Origin: CAVVAY01 sp963746465 | GTDB lineage: Bacteria > Actinomycetota > Actinomycetes > JACCUZ01 | NCBI GenBank assembly: GCA_963746465.1 | Contig: CAVVAY010000005.1 | Span: 682,001 to 746,000 of the forward strand | Length of the DNA stretch: 64,000 nt | Direction: 5' to 3' | Part shown: positions 39,506 to 47,714 of the stretch, piece by piece | Numbering within the stretch: position 1 is the stretch's first letter | Layout: each line of letters starts with the position of its first letter | The notes under the pieces: model-generated | Seen by the model: only the letters and a program-made list of their open reading frames with translations | Told to the model about the DNA's origin: nothing | Databases searched by the model: none | Program-made: the position numbers and the translations under genes

Positions 39506-39539
39506 GTCCGGCGTAACGGGTGTGGGGAGGTGGGTCGAT

Positions 39540-40034
39540 GTGGCGCAGTCCGACGACGGCGAGCGCTCCGACCTGCCCGCAGCACCGGTCACCGTGGTGC
39601 CGCCGTTCCTGGGCACCCACCACCCGCGGCTGGACGACAAGGGCCGGCTGTTCCTGCCGGCCAAGTTCCGTGAGCGGCTCGCCGGAGGCCTGGTGATCAC
39701 TCCCGGGCAGGAGCGCTGCCTCTACGTCTTCCCGGACGCCGAGTTCGCCCGGCTCTTCGAACGGATCCGACAGGCGCCGGTGACCAGCAAGCGCGCCCGC
39801 GACTACCAGCGGATGTTCCTGGCCCGGGCCTCGGACGAGACCCCGGACAAGCAGGGCCGGGTGACCGTCCCCCCGGACCTGCGGAACTACGCCGGACTGA
39901 CCAAGGAGTGCGTCGTCGTCGGCGCCGGCGCCCGGGTCGAGGTCTGGGACGCCGGGTCGTGGGACAGCTACGCGGCCGAGCAGGAGCCGGCCTTCGCCGA
40001 CCTGTCCGAGGAGGTGCTACCGGGGTTGATCTGA
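39540..40034 (+). CDS. mraZ: Division/cell wall cluster regulator MraZ
   Basis: This 164-residue protein has two AbrB-like SpoVT domains: FLGTHHPRLDDKGRLFLPAKFRERLAGGLVITPGQERCLYVFP, then MFLARASDETPDKQGRVTVPPDLRNYAGLTKECVVVGAGARVEVWD. It is a DNA-binding repressor of its own operon. GTG 39540 is chosen because GGGGAGG lies 9 nt upstream; this gives an N-terminal extension of about 20 residues. GTG 39594 or 39597 would give the usual length but has no ribosome site. It is separated by 184 bp from the next gene. Confidence 0.92.
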   Translation: MAQSDDGERSDLPAAPVTVVPPFLGTHHPRLDDKGRLFLPAKFRERLAGGLVITPGQERCLYVFPDAEFARLFERIRQAPVTSKRARDYQRMFLARASDETPDKQGRVTVPPDLRNYAGLTKECVVVGAGARVEVWDAGSWDSYAAEQEPAFADLSEEVLPGLI

Positions 40035-40218
40035 CCTCCTCATCTTCCGAAGCGCTTTCGGTCGTCGTGCGAGGTCTCCACCCGCTCCGCCTCGGTCCCT
40101 GACGCCCCTTCCCCGGCGCCAGGCGCGCGAGGTCACCGAGCGGTTGGAGACCTGGCCCGACGGCCACCACCGCTCCGCACCACTGCACGGCACCGCACAC
40201 GTTCCATGAAGGGTCGAG

Positions 40219-40368
40219 ATGGACACGCCAGCGCCGACGGTCGAGCCCGCAACGGGCGCGCTCGCCGCCGAGATCCGCCACAGCGCTCTGCTCCTGGGAG
40301 GTGCGCTCGGCCTGATGGGGTCGTTCGCCCTGCTGCTCCTGCTGCTCACCGCCCGGCTGGGCGGCTGA
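40219..40368 (+). CDS. Small membrane protein between mraZ and rsmH (49 aa)
   Basis: From ATG 40219, preceded by AAGGG, the frame encodes a 49-residue protein with a hydrophilic N-terminus (DTPAPTVEPATGALAAEIRHS) and one membrane helix (ALLLGGALGLMGSFALLLLLLTARL). The stop is 5 nt before the rsmH start. I recognise no family. Its position inside the division cluster and its single helix suggest a small membrane factor, but no function is shown. Confidence 0.65.
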   Translation: MDTPAPTVEPATGALAAEIRHSALLLGGALGLMGSFALLLLLLTARLGG

Positions 40369-40373
40369 CCGCC

Positions 40374-41339
40374 GTGTCCACCGACACGGGGTCCGCGGGT
40401 CACGTGCCGGTGCTGCTGGCACGCACCCTGGACCTGCTCGCCCCCGCCGTCGAGACGCCGGGTGCTGTCGTCGTCGACACCACGCTCGGACTCGGCGGTC
40501 ACAGCGCCGCGCTGCTCGAGCGGTTCGGCGCCCTGCGTCTCGTCGGCGTCGACCGGGATCCGCAGGCCCTGGAGATCGCCGGTGCCCGGCTGGCGGCGTA
40601 CGGCGAGCGGGCCACCCTCGTGCACGCCGTGTACGACGAGCTGACCGAGGTGCTGGCGCGGCTGGGCATCCCCCGGGTCCAGGGCGTGCTGTTCGACCTC
40701 GGCGTCTCGTCGCTGCAGCTCGACGAGGCCGGCCGCGGCTTCGCCTACGCCCAGGACGCGCCGCTGGACATGCGGATGGACCAGAGCGCCGGCACCACGG
40801 CCGCGGACGTGGTCAACACCTACCCGGCCGACCGGCTGGCCCGGGTGCTCAAGGAGTACGGCGAGGAGCGGTTCGCCCGCCGGATCGCCGACGCGGTGGT
40901 CCGCGAGCGGACCCGCGAGCCGTTCACCGGCACTGCCCGGCTGGCCGAGCTGGTGCGCTCGTCGATCCCGGCGGCCACCCGGCGTACCGGCGGCCACCCG
41001 GCCAAGCGCACCTTCCAGGCGCTGCGCATCGAGGTGAACCGCGAGCTGGACGCCCTGGCCCGGGCGCTGCCCGCCGCCGTGGACGCGCTGGCCGTCGGCG
41101 GCCGGATCGTCGTGCTGTCCTACCACTCGCTCGAGGACCGGATGGTCAAGCGGACCCTGGTCGCCGGTGCCACCAGCACCGCGCCCCGCGACCTGCCGGT
41201 GGTGCCCGCGGAGCACGAGCCGGTGCTGCGCCTGCTCACCCGTGGCGCCGAGACCGCCGGCGAGGACGAGGTTGCCGCCAACCCGCGGGCCGCCTCGGTC
41301 CGCCTGCGCGCCGCCGAGCGCCTGAGGGACGCCGCATGA
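40374..41339 (+). CDS. rsmH: 16S rRNA (cytosine1402-N4)-methyltransferase RsmH
   Basis: RsmH (MraW) methylates N4 of C1402 in the ribosomal P site. The 321-residue protein has HVPVLLARTLDLL, the SAM-binding VVDTTLGLGGHSAALLERFG, LFDLGVSSLQLDEAGRGFAYAQDAPLDMRMD, ANVVNTYP-type ADVVNTYPADRLARVLKEYGEERFARRIA, KRTFQALRIEVNREL and LSYHSLEDRMVK. All are diagnostic. GTG 40374 is close behind the small gene. Its stop overlaps the ftsL start by 4 nt. Confidence 0.96.
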   Translation: MSTDTGSAGHVPVLLARTLDLLAPAVETPGAVVVDTTLGLGGHSAALLERFGALRLVGVDRDPQALEIAGARLAAYGERATLVHAVYDELTEVLARLGIPRVQGVLFDLGVSSLQLDEAGRGFAYAQDAPLDMRMDQSAGTTAADVVNTYPADRLARVLKEYGEERFARRIADAVVRERTREPFTGTARLAELVRSSIPAATRRTGGHPAKRTFQALRIEVNRELDALARALPAAVDALAVGGRIVVLSYHSLEDRMVKRTLVAGATSTAPRDLPVVPAEHEPVLRLLTRGAETAGEDEVAANPRAASVRLRAAERLRDAA

Positions 41340-41833
41340 GCCTCCTGCAACCGGCCCGGCCGCTCGGCGCAGGACGACCGCAGCCCGGCCACGTCGCAGC
41401 GGGAAGGGTCGTCGGCCGACGACAGCTTCGGTTGGTCCCGCCGCTGCGCACCGGCGCGCCGCGGGCGCCGTTCGTCGTGCTGATCGGCACACTGCTCATC
41501 GGGGGGCTGGCGGGGCTGCTGTTCCTGCACACCGCCCTGGCGGAGGACTCCTTCCGGCTGCACGACCTGAAGAACCGCTCGGCCCTGCTCACCGACCGCG
41601 AGCAGGCGCTCGAGCAGCTGGTCGCGGTGGAGGCCTCCCCGAGAAGGCTGTCGGCCCGGGCGGAGGCGTTGGGGATGGTGCGGAGCGAGAACCCGGCGTT
41701 CATCCGGCTCAGCGACGGCAAGGTGCTCGGCAAGGCCAAGGCCGGCGTCGCACCTCCGCCGCCGGACGTCCCCGCCGCCTCGACCGCTCCGTCTCCGTCC
41801 CCGACGCCGTCCGCGACGGTCACCGGCCGGTGA
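41336..41833 (+). CDS. FtsL-like septum protein
   Basis: This 165-residue bitopic protein has a basic cytoplasmic N-terminus, one helix (APFVVLIGTLLIGGLAGLLFLHTAL) and a short coiled coil (EDSFRLHDLKNRSALLTDREQALEQLVAVEASPRRLSARAEALGMV), then a Pro/Ser-rich tail. Size, position between rsmH and ftsI and the coil match actinobacterial FtsL (Rv2164c type). It would join FtsQ and FtsB-like partners in activating FtsW-FtsI. ATG 41336 overlaps rsmH by 4 nt and its stop overlaps ftsI by 4 nt. Confidence 0.82.
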   Translation: MSLLQPARPLGAGRPQPGHVAAGRVVGRRQLRLVPPLRTGAPRAPFVVLIGTLLIGGLAGLLFLHTALAEDSFRLHDLKNRSALLTDREQALEQLVAVEASPRRLSARAEALGMVRSENPAFIRLSDGKVLGKAKAGVAPPPPDVPAASTAPSPSPTPSATVTGR

Positions 41834-43680
41834 CCAGCCGCCGCCCGCCGCCCCGTCCCCGGCGCCCCCCGCCCTCGCGCGCCGGCAGCCGGGCGACCCG
41901 GCACCCGCGCCACGTCCCGGCGAGGCCGCCGCGGCTGCTCCGGCTCGGCGACCCGGGACGCCGGCTGCGCGGCGGTGTCGTGCTGCTGGCCTTCGTCCTG
42001 TCGCTGTTCGGGGCGCGCCTCGTGCAGCTGCAGGGCCTGGACGCACCGACGTACGCCGCCGCGGCCGAGCAGGGCCGGCTGCGGACTGCGACCCTGCCGG
42101 CAACCCGCGGCACGATCACCGACCGCAACGGAGTCGCGCTCGCGACGACCGTCGCGGCGGTCAACATCACCTCGGACCAGACCAAGGTCGTCGATCCCAC
42201 CGCGACCGCCGCGGCGCTGGCACCGGTGCTGCACGCGGACCCCGTCGAGCTGCGTGCCAAGCTCACCGGCGACGCGCGCTTCGTCTACGTCGCGAAGGCC
42301 GTCACCCCCGCGACCTGGCGCGCGGTCAGCGCTCTCGACCACCCGGACCCGGACATCGACGGGCTGCCAGGGATCTACGCGGAGCAGACCAGCAAGCGGG
42401 TCTACCCGGCGGGGCAGGTCGGCGCCAATCTCGTCGGTTTCGTCGGTGCCGAGGGCAAGGGTCTCGGCGGGATCGAGTACGCCCTGGACTCGACGCTGGC
42501 CGGCCGGGACGGCACCGCGACCTACGAGCTCTCGGCCGGCGGCCGGCGGATACCGAGCGGGGTCGACACCGAGCGCGACGCGATCCCCGGGACCGACGTA
42601 CGGCTGACCATCGACCGCGACGTGCAGTACGTCGCGCAGAAGGCGATCGCCAAGGCGGTCGCCGCCACCCGGTCGCAGAGCGGCACCGTCATCGTCTACG
42701 ACCCGAGGACCGGCGACCTGCTCGCGGTCGCGACGGCGCCGACCTTCGACCCCAACCACCCCGGGGCCGCGCCGGCCGAGGACCGTGGCAACCGGCCGCT
42801 GACCGAGGCCTACGAGCCGGGCAGCACCGGAAAGATCCTCACCGCATCGGCCCTGATCGAGGAGGGCGTGATCAGCCCGACCACCCCGATCACCGTGCCG
42901 AACCGGCTGACCCGGGCGGACAAGACGTTCAAGGACTTCGAGGACCACGCGGTGCAGCACCTCACCTACGCCGGCACCATCGCGAAGTCCAGCAACATCG
43001 GCACCATCCGGGCAGCCGAGCGGCTGGGTGACCTCAAGCGGCTCTACCCCTACCTCAAGAAGTTCGGCGTCGGCGAGCCGACCGGGCTCGGCCTGCCGGG
43101 CGAGGCGTCGGGCGAGGTCCTCAAGCCGGGGGACTGGTCGGCGACCAGCGGCTACACGATGGCGTTCGGGCAGGGCTACTCGGTCAACACCGTGCAGATG
43201 GCCTCGGCCATCGCCACGGTCGCCAACGACGGCGTCCGGGTGTCGCCGCGGCTCGTCGAGTCCACCACCGGCCCGGACGGCACGGTGCACACCGCGCCGG
43301 CGTCCCCGAAGACCCGGGTCGTCAGCCCGCAGACCGCCCGCACCGTGCGGCTCATGATGGAGACGGTCACCCAGGACGGCGGCACCGCGCCGCTCGCCGC
43401 GATCCCTGGCTACCGGGTCGGCGGCAAGACCGGCACCGCCCAGCGGTTCAACCCCGCCTGCGGCTGCTACAGCGGCTACACGATGTCCTTCATCGGGCTG
43501 GCGCCGGTGGACGACCCGGGGGTCGTCGTGGCCGTCACCCTGCAGGCACCCAAGTCCGCGCTCGGCGGCGGTGTCAACGCCGGCCCGGTCTTCAAGCAGG
43601 TCGCGGCCTTCGCGCTGGAGACGCTGCGGATCGCGCCGACCGGCACGCACTCGCCCAGGCTGAAGCTCACGACTCGCTGA
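41830..43680 (+). CDS. ftsI: Septal class B penicillin-binding protein (FtsI/PbpB)
   Basis: This 616-residue transpeptidase crosslinks septal peptidoglycan. After a basic N-terminus and a single membrane helix (GGVVLLAFVLSLFGARLVQL) comes the pedestal domain with ATRGTITDRNGVALA. The transpeptidase motifs are S332-TGK335 in YEPGSTGK, S387-SN389 and K533-TGTA537. GTG 41830 overlaps the ftsL stop by 4 nt. It matches mycobacterial PbpB and Streptomyces FtsI in layout and length. Confidence 0.95.
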   Translation: MTSRRPPPRPRRPPPSRAGSRATRHPRHVPARPPRLLRLGDPGRRLRGGVVLLAFVLSLFGARLVQLQGLDAPTYAAAAEQGRLRTATLPATRGTITDRNGVALATTVAAVNITSDQTKVVDPTATAAALAPVLHADPVELRAKLTGDARFVYVAKAVTPATWRAVSALDHPDPDIDGLPGIYAEQTSKRVYPAGQVGANLVGFVGAEGKGLGGIEYALDSTLAGRDGTATYELSAGGRRIPSGVDTERDAIPGTDVRLTIDRDVQYVAQKAIAKAVAATRSQSGTVIVYDPRTGDLLAVATAPTFDPNHPGAAPAEDRGNRPLTEAYEPGSTGKILTASALIEEGVISPTTPITVPNRLTRADKTFKDFEDHAVQHLTYAGTIAKSSNIGTIRAAERLGDLKRLYPYLKKFGVGEPTGLGLPGEASGEVLKPGDWSATSGYTMAFGQGYSVNTVQMASAIATVANDGVRVSPRLVESTTGPDGTVHTAPASPKTRVVSPQTARTVRLMMETVTQDGGTAPLAAIPGYRVGGKTGTAQRFNPACGCYSGYTMSFIGLAPVDDPGVVVAVTLQAPKSALGGGVNAGPVFKQVAAFALETLRIAPTGTHSPRLKLTTR

Positions 43681-43688
43681 CCGCTAGC

Positions 43689-43694
43689 CTGTCT
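43689..43694 (+). promoter_or_regulatory. Leaderless-type -10 hexamer ahead of murE
   Basis: TAGCCT (about 43685-43690 to 43694 region, just after the ftsI stop) ends about 8 nt before GTG 43699. It could start a secondary transcript for the mur genes. No matching -35 box is seen. Confidence 0.35.
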
Positions 43695-43698
43695 CCCC

Positions 43699-45259
43699 GT
43701 GCTCAGCCCGTCCGGACCCACCGCGCTGCGCCCGTCCGGACTCCCGGCCCACAGCCTTGCCGAGGTCGGGGCGCGGCTGGGGTCCGCCGTCCGCGGTGCC
43801 GGCACCCGCGACCTCGACGAGCCGGTCGTCACCGGGGTGAGCCTGGACTCCCGTGCGGTACGGCCCGGCGACCTCTACGCCGCACCCGCCGGGTCGCGGG
43901 CGCACGGTGCGGACTTCTCTGCAGCGGCCGCCGCCGCGGGAGCGGTCGGCTGCCTGACCGACGAGGCCGGCGTGGCACGGTCGCTCGAGGCCGGCCTGCC
44001 GACGTACGTCGTGGCCGAGCCGCGGGCCGTGCTCGGTGAGCTGGCGGCCTGGGTGTACGGCGAGCCGGCCGACGACCTGACCCTGATCGGCATCACCGGC
44101 ACGAACGGCAAGACCACGACGGCGTACCTGCTGGACGCCGGGCTGCGCGCAGCGGGGCTGACGACGGGCCTGGTCGGCACCATCGAGACGCGGGTGCGCG
44201 ACGAGGTGCTGCCGAGCATCCGCACCACCCCGGAGGCACCGGACCTGCAGGCCCTGCTCGCGGTGATGCGCGAGCAAGGTGTGCGCGCGGTCGCCATGGA
44301 GGTCTCCAGCCACGCGCTGGCGATGGGTCGGGTCGACGGCACGACGTACGACGTGGCGGTGTTCACCAATCTCAGCGAGGACCACCTCGACTTCCACGCC
44401 GACCTCGAGGAGTACTTCCAGGTCAAGGCGACGCTGTTCACCCCGGCCCGGTCGCGACTGGGCGTGGTCAACGTCGACGACACCTACGGCCGGCGGCTGG
44501 TCGGGCTCGCGTCGGTGCCGGTCGTCACGGTGTCGCCGTCAGGAGCGGCGGCCGACTGGCGGGTCGAGGACGTCGAGCTGCGGCCGAACGGCAGCCGGTT
44601 CGTGCTCGCCGGCCCGGACGGTGGGCGGCTCGGCTGCTCCACCGCGCTGGCCGGGGACTTCAACCTGTTCAACGCCGCCCTGGCCGTCGTGGCGCTGGTG
44701 CAGGCGGGTGTCGACCCCGAGCAGGCGGCGGCCGGAGTGGCGTCCTGCCCCGGTGTACCCGGCCGGATGGAGCGGATCGAGGCCGGGGCCGGCGGCCCGC
44801 TCGCACTGGTCGACTTCGCGCACAGCCCGGACGCGCTGGAGCGGCTGCTCGCCACCGCCCGTGGACTGGTCGCCGGCAGGCGGCCGGCTGGTCGTCGTCC
44901 TCGGCTGCGGCGGGGACCGCGACCAGGGCAAGCGCCCGGGCATGGGCGCGATCGCGGTCCGCGGCGCCGATGTCGTCGTCCTCACCAGCGACAACCCACG
45001 CTCGGAGGACCCGCTGGACATTCTCGCGGCGATCCGCGCGGGTGCCGACCAGGCGCTGGCCGAGGGTGCCTCCGCTCAGGTCGAGGTCGAGCCGGACCGG
45101 CGGGCCGCGATCCGGCTGGGTGCGTCGCTGGCCGGTCCGGGCGACGTCCTCGTGGTGGCCGGCAAGGGGCACGAGACCGGCCAGGAGGTGGGCGGGGTCG
45201 TCCATCCCTTCGACGATCGTGTCGTGCTCGGCGAGGCCCTGCGGGCGGCAGCGCCGTGA
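43699..45259 (+). CDS. murE: UDP-MurNAc-tripeptide synthetase MurE (apparent +1 frameshift)
   Basis: MurE adds meso-diaminopimelate to UDP-MurNAc-Ala-Glu. The N-terminal part reads in one frame (VTGVSLDSRAVRPGDLY; P-loop LIGITGTNGKTTTAYLLD; MEVSSHALAMGRVDG) up to ARGLVAG. It then continues one base later (GGRLVVVLGCGGDRDQGKRPGMG; TSDNPRSEDPL; VVAGKGHETGQEV) to the stop at 45257-45259. One extra A at about 44878 accounts for the shift. DNPR indicates meso-DAP specificity. As corrected the protein is about 519 residues, a normal length. Since murE is essential, a sequence error is more likely than a true lesion. Confidence 0.88.
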
Positions 45260-46659
45260 GCCGGATGTCGTTGGCCGAGATCGCCCGGGCCGTCGGCGGG
45301 ACGGTGGGTGGTGACCCCACGGTCACGGTCGCGGTCGACAGGACGGCGGTCGACTCCCGCGCCGTCGAACCGGGTGGCCTGTTCGTGGCCGTCGACGGTG
45401 AACGGGTAGACGGCCACGACTACGTCGCGGCCGCCGTCGCCGGCGGTGCGGTGGCCGCGCTCGTCGGGCGCGTCGTCCCGGAGCCGCACGTCCTGGTCGA
45501 CGACCCGGTGCCGGCGCTGGGCCGGCTCGCCCGGCGGCATGTCGACGCGTTGCTGCCCGGGCTGGTGGTCGTCGGGGTCACCGGGTCGTCCGGGAAGACC
45601 AGCACCAAGGACCTGCTCGCGGCGGTCCTCGAGCCACTCGGGCCGACGGTCGCGCCGCACGGTTCGTTCAACACCGAGGTCGGCGTGCCGATCACGGCGC
45701 TCGTCGCGGACGCCGGCACCCGCCACCTCGTCGTCGAGATGGGCGCCCGAGGGATCGGTCATGTGGCCGAGCTGTGCCGTATCACGCCGCCGCGGATCGG
45801 TGTCGTGCTGAACGTCGGCGCCGCGCACGCCGGGGAGTTCGGGTCGAAGGAGGCGACGGCGCGGGCCAAGAGCGAGCTGGCGGCCGCCCTGCCCTCGGCA
45901 GCCGACGGCGGGGTCGCGGTGCTGAACGCCGACGACCCGCTGGTCGCTGCGATGGCCGAGGCGACGACGGCGCGCGTCGTCCGGTTCGGTCTCGGCCCGG
46001 ACGCCGACCTGCGGGCCGTCGACGTGCGGCTGGACGCGGGCGGTCGGCCGTCCTTCTCGCTGCGCGCCGGCGACCGCGACCCGGTCGACGTGACGCTCCC
46101 GCTGCACGGGGCGCACCACGTCTCCAACGCGCTGGCCGCTGCCGCGGTCGCCGTCGAGCTCGGTGCGACACCCGCCGGGGTGGCGGCCGCGCTCGCCACC
46201 GCGGTGCCGCGCAGCCGGTGGCGGATGGAGGTCGTCGAGCGGGCCGACGGGGTCACCGTGATCAACGACGCCTACAACGCGAACCCTGACTCGGTACGGG
46301 CCGCACTGGCCGCCCTGAGCGCGATCGCCGGGCAGCGGCGCAGCTGGGCGGTGCTCGGCGAGATGCTCGAGCTCGGCGCGGCGTCCACGGCCGAGCACGA
46401 GCAGGTGGGCAGACTGGCGAGCAGGGCGGGCGTCGCGCGCCTGGTGGTCGTGGGTGACGGTGCCCGGGCGATGCACACCGGGGCGATCGCCGAGGGCGCA
46501 GTCGACGGAGAGGGGAGCATCGTGGTGGCCGACGTGCCCGCTGCCGTCGAGCTGCTCCTCCGTTCCGTGCAGCCCGGCGACGTCGTGCTGGTCAAGGCCT
46601 CCCGCAGCAGCGGCCTGGAGAAGGTCGCGGACGGCCTGCTCGCGGAGGTCGGCCGATGA
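45256..46659 (+). CDS. murF: UDP-MurNAc-tripeptide D-Ala-D-Ala ligase MurF
   Basis: MurF adds D-Ala-D-Ala to finish the pentapeptide. The 467-residue protein has MSLAEIARAVGG, DSRAVEPGGLFVAVDGERVDGHDY, the ATP loop VVGVTGSSGKTSTKDLLA, GSFNTEVGVPITAL, MGARGIGHVAELC, VLNVGAAHAGEFGS and INDAYNANPDSVRAAL. GTG 45256 overlaps the murE stop by 4 nt; ATG 45265 is an alternative. Because murE is out of frame, the MurE N-terminus and MurF appear as one continuous frame, which is not a real fusion. Confidence 0.94.
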   Translation: MSRMSLAEIARAVGGTVGGDPTVTVAVDRTAVDSRAVEPGGLFVAVDGERVDGHDYVAAAVAGGAVAALVGRVVPEPHVLVDDPVPALGRLARRHVDALLPGLVVVGVTGSSGKTSTKDLLAAVLEPLGPTVAPHGSFNTEVGVPITALVADAGTRHLVVEMGARGIGHVAELCRITPPRIGVVLNVGAAHAGEFGSKEATARAKSELAAALPSAADGGVAVLNADDPLVAAMAEATTARVVRFGLGPDADLRAVDVRLDAGGRPSFSLRAGDRDPVDVTLPLHGAHHVSNALAAAAVAVELGATPAGVAAALATAVPRSRWRMEVVERADGVTVINDAYNANPDSVRAALAALSAIAGQRRSWAVLGEMLELGAASTAEHEQVGRLASRAGVARLVVVGDGARAMHTGAIAEGAVDGEGSIVVADVPAAVELLLRSVQPGDVVLVKASRSSGLEKVADGLLAEVGR

Positions 46660-47714
46660 GACAGGTGCTGCTGGCCGCGTCCTTCGGTCTGATCGTCACG
46701 CTGTTCGGCACCCCGGTGGCGATCAGGCTGCTGGTCTCCCGCGGCTACGGCCAGCTGATCCGCGACGACGGCCCGACGTCCCACCACACCAAGCGCGGCA
46801 CGCCGACGATGGGTGGTGCCGTCATCATCATCGGCACCCTGCTCGGTTACCTCTGCGCCCACCTGGTCACCTGGCGCGACACCACGGTGTCCGGCCTTCT
46901 CGTGCTCTACCTGATGACCGGGCTGGGCATCGTCGGCTTCCTCGACGACTACATCAAGGTGTCCAAGCAGCGCAGCCTGGGCCTGCGTGCCTGGGCCAAG
47001 CTCGGCGGCCAGATGGTCGTCGCGGTCTCCTTCGCCGTGCTGGCCCTGCGCTACCCGGACCCGAACGGCTTCACCCCGGCGTCCACCGAGGTGTCGTTCA
47101 TCAGGGACACCGGCTTCGCGCTGGGCAGCGTGCTGTTCGTCGTCTGGGCGTACGTGATGATCGCCGGCACGTCGAACGGGGTGAACCTCGCCGACGGCCT
47201 GGACGGGTTGGCCACCGGGTCCTCGGTGATGGTGTTCGCGTCCTACGTGCTGATCGGCATCTGGCAGTTCGGCAACGCGTGCCCGGGCGCCGCCGGTTGC
47301 TACGAGGCGCGCGACCCGCTCGATCTCGCGGTCGTGGCGGCCGCGGTGATGGGTGCCTGCTTCGGGTTCCTGTGGTGGAACGCGTCACCAGCGAAGATCT
47401 TCATGGGCGACACCGGCTCGCTCGCCCTCGGCGGCGCGCTTGCCGGGCTGGCGATCCTCAGCCGCACCGAGCTGCTGCTCGTGCTGGTGGGTGGCCTCTT
47501 CGTTCTCATCGCGCTGTCGGTCATCGTGCAGGTGGGCTTCTTCAAGCTCACCCGCAAGCGAGTGTTCCGGATGGCCCCGCTGCAGCACCACTTCGAGCTG
47601 GTCGGGTGGGGCGAGGTCACCATCGTGATCCGGTTCTGGATCATCGCCGGCCTGCTCGTCGCGCTCGGCCTCGGTGTGTTCTACGCCGAGTGGGTCACAG
47701 GCGCGGGGGCGTGA
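46656..47714 (+). CDS. mraY: Phospho-MurNAc-pentapeptide translocase MraY
   Basis: MraY transfers phospho-MurNAc-pentapeptide to undecaprenyl phosphate, forming lipid I. The 352-residue protein has about ten helices and the signatures GPTSHHTKRGTPTMGG, GFLDDYIKVSKQRSLGL (catalytic DDY), GVNLADGLDGLATGSSV, FLWWNASPAKIFMGDTGSLALGG and MAPLQHHFELVGW. ATG 46656 overlaps murF, and the stop overlaps murD by 4 nt. Confidence 0.96.
   Translation: MRQVLLAASFGLIVTLFGTPVAIRLLVSRGYGQLIRDDGPTSHHTKRGTPTMGGAVIIIGTLLGYLCAHLVTWRDTTVSGLLVLYLMTGLGIVGFLDDYIKVSKQRSLGLRAWAKLGGQMVVAVSFAVLALRYPDPNGFTPASTEVSFIRDTGFALGSVLFVVWAYVMIAGTSNGVNLADGLDGLATGSSVMVFASYVLIGIWQFGNACPGAAGCYEARDPLDLAVVAAAVMGACFGFLWWNASPAKIFMGDTGSLALGGALAGLAILSRTELLLVLVGGLFVLIALSVIVQVGFFKLTRKRVFRMAPLQHHFELVGWGEVTIVIRFWIIAGLLVALGLGVFYAEWVTGAGA

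Noticed and set aside
40047..40061. Terminator after mraZ
   Set aside because: Stem of only 5 bp (CCGAA/TTCGG), too weak; the cluster is expected to continue into rsmH.
43699..46659. One continuous 986-codon frame that looks like a MurE-MurF fusion
   Set aside because: The middle part is Arg-rich nonsense. MurE motifs continue in the +1 frame to a stop at 45259 that overlaps a separate murF start, so this is a frameshift artefact.
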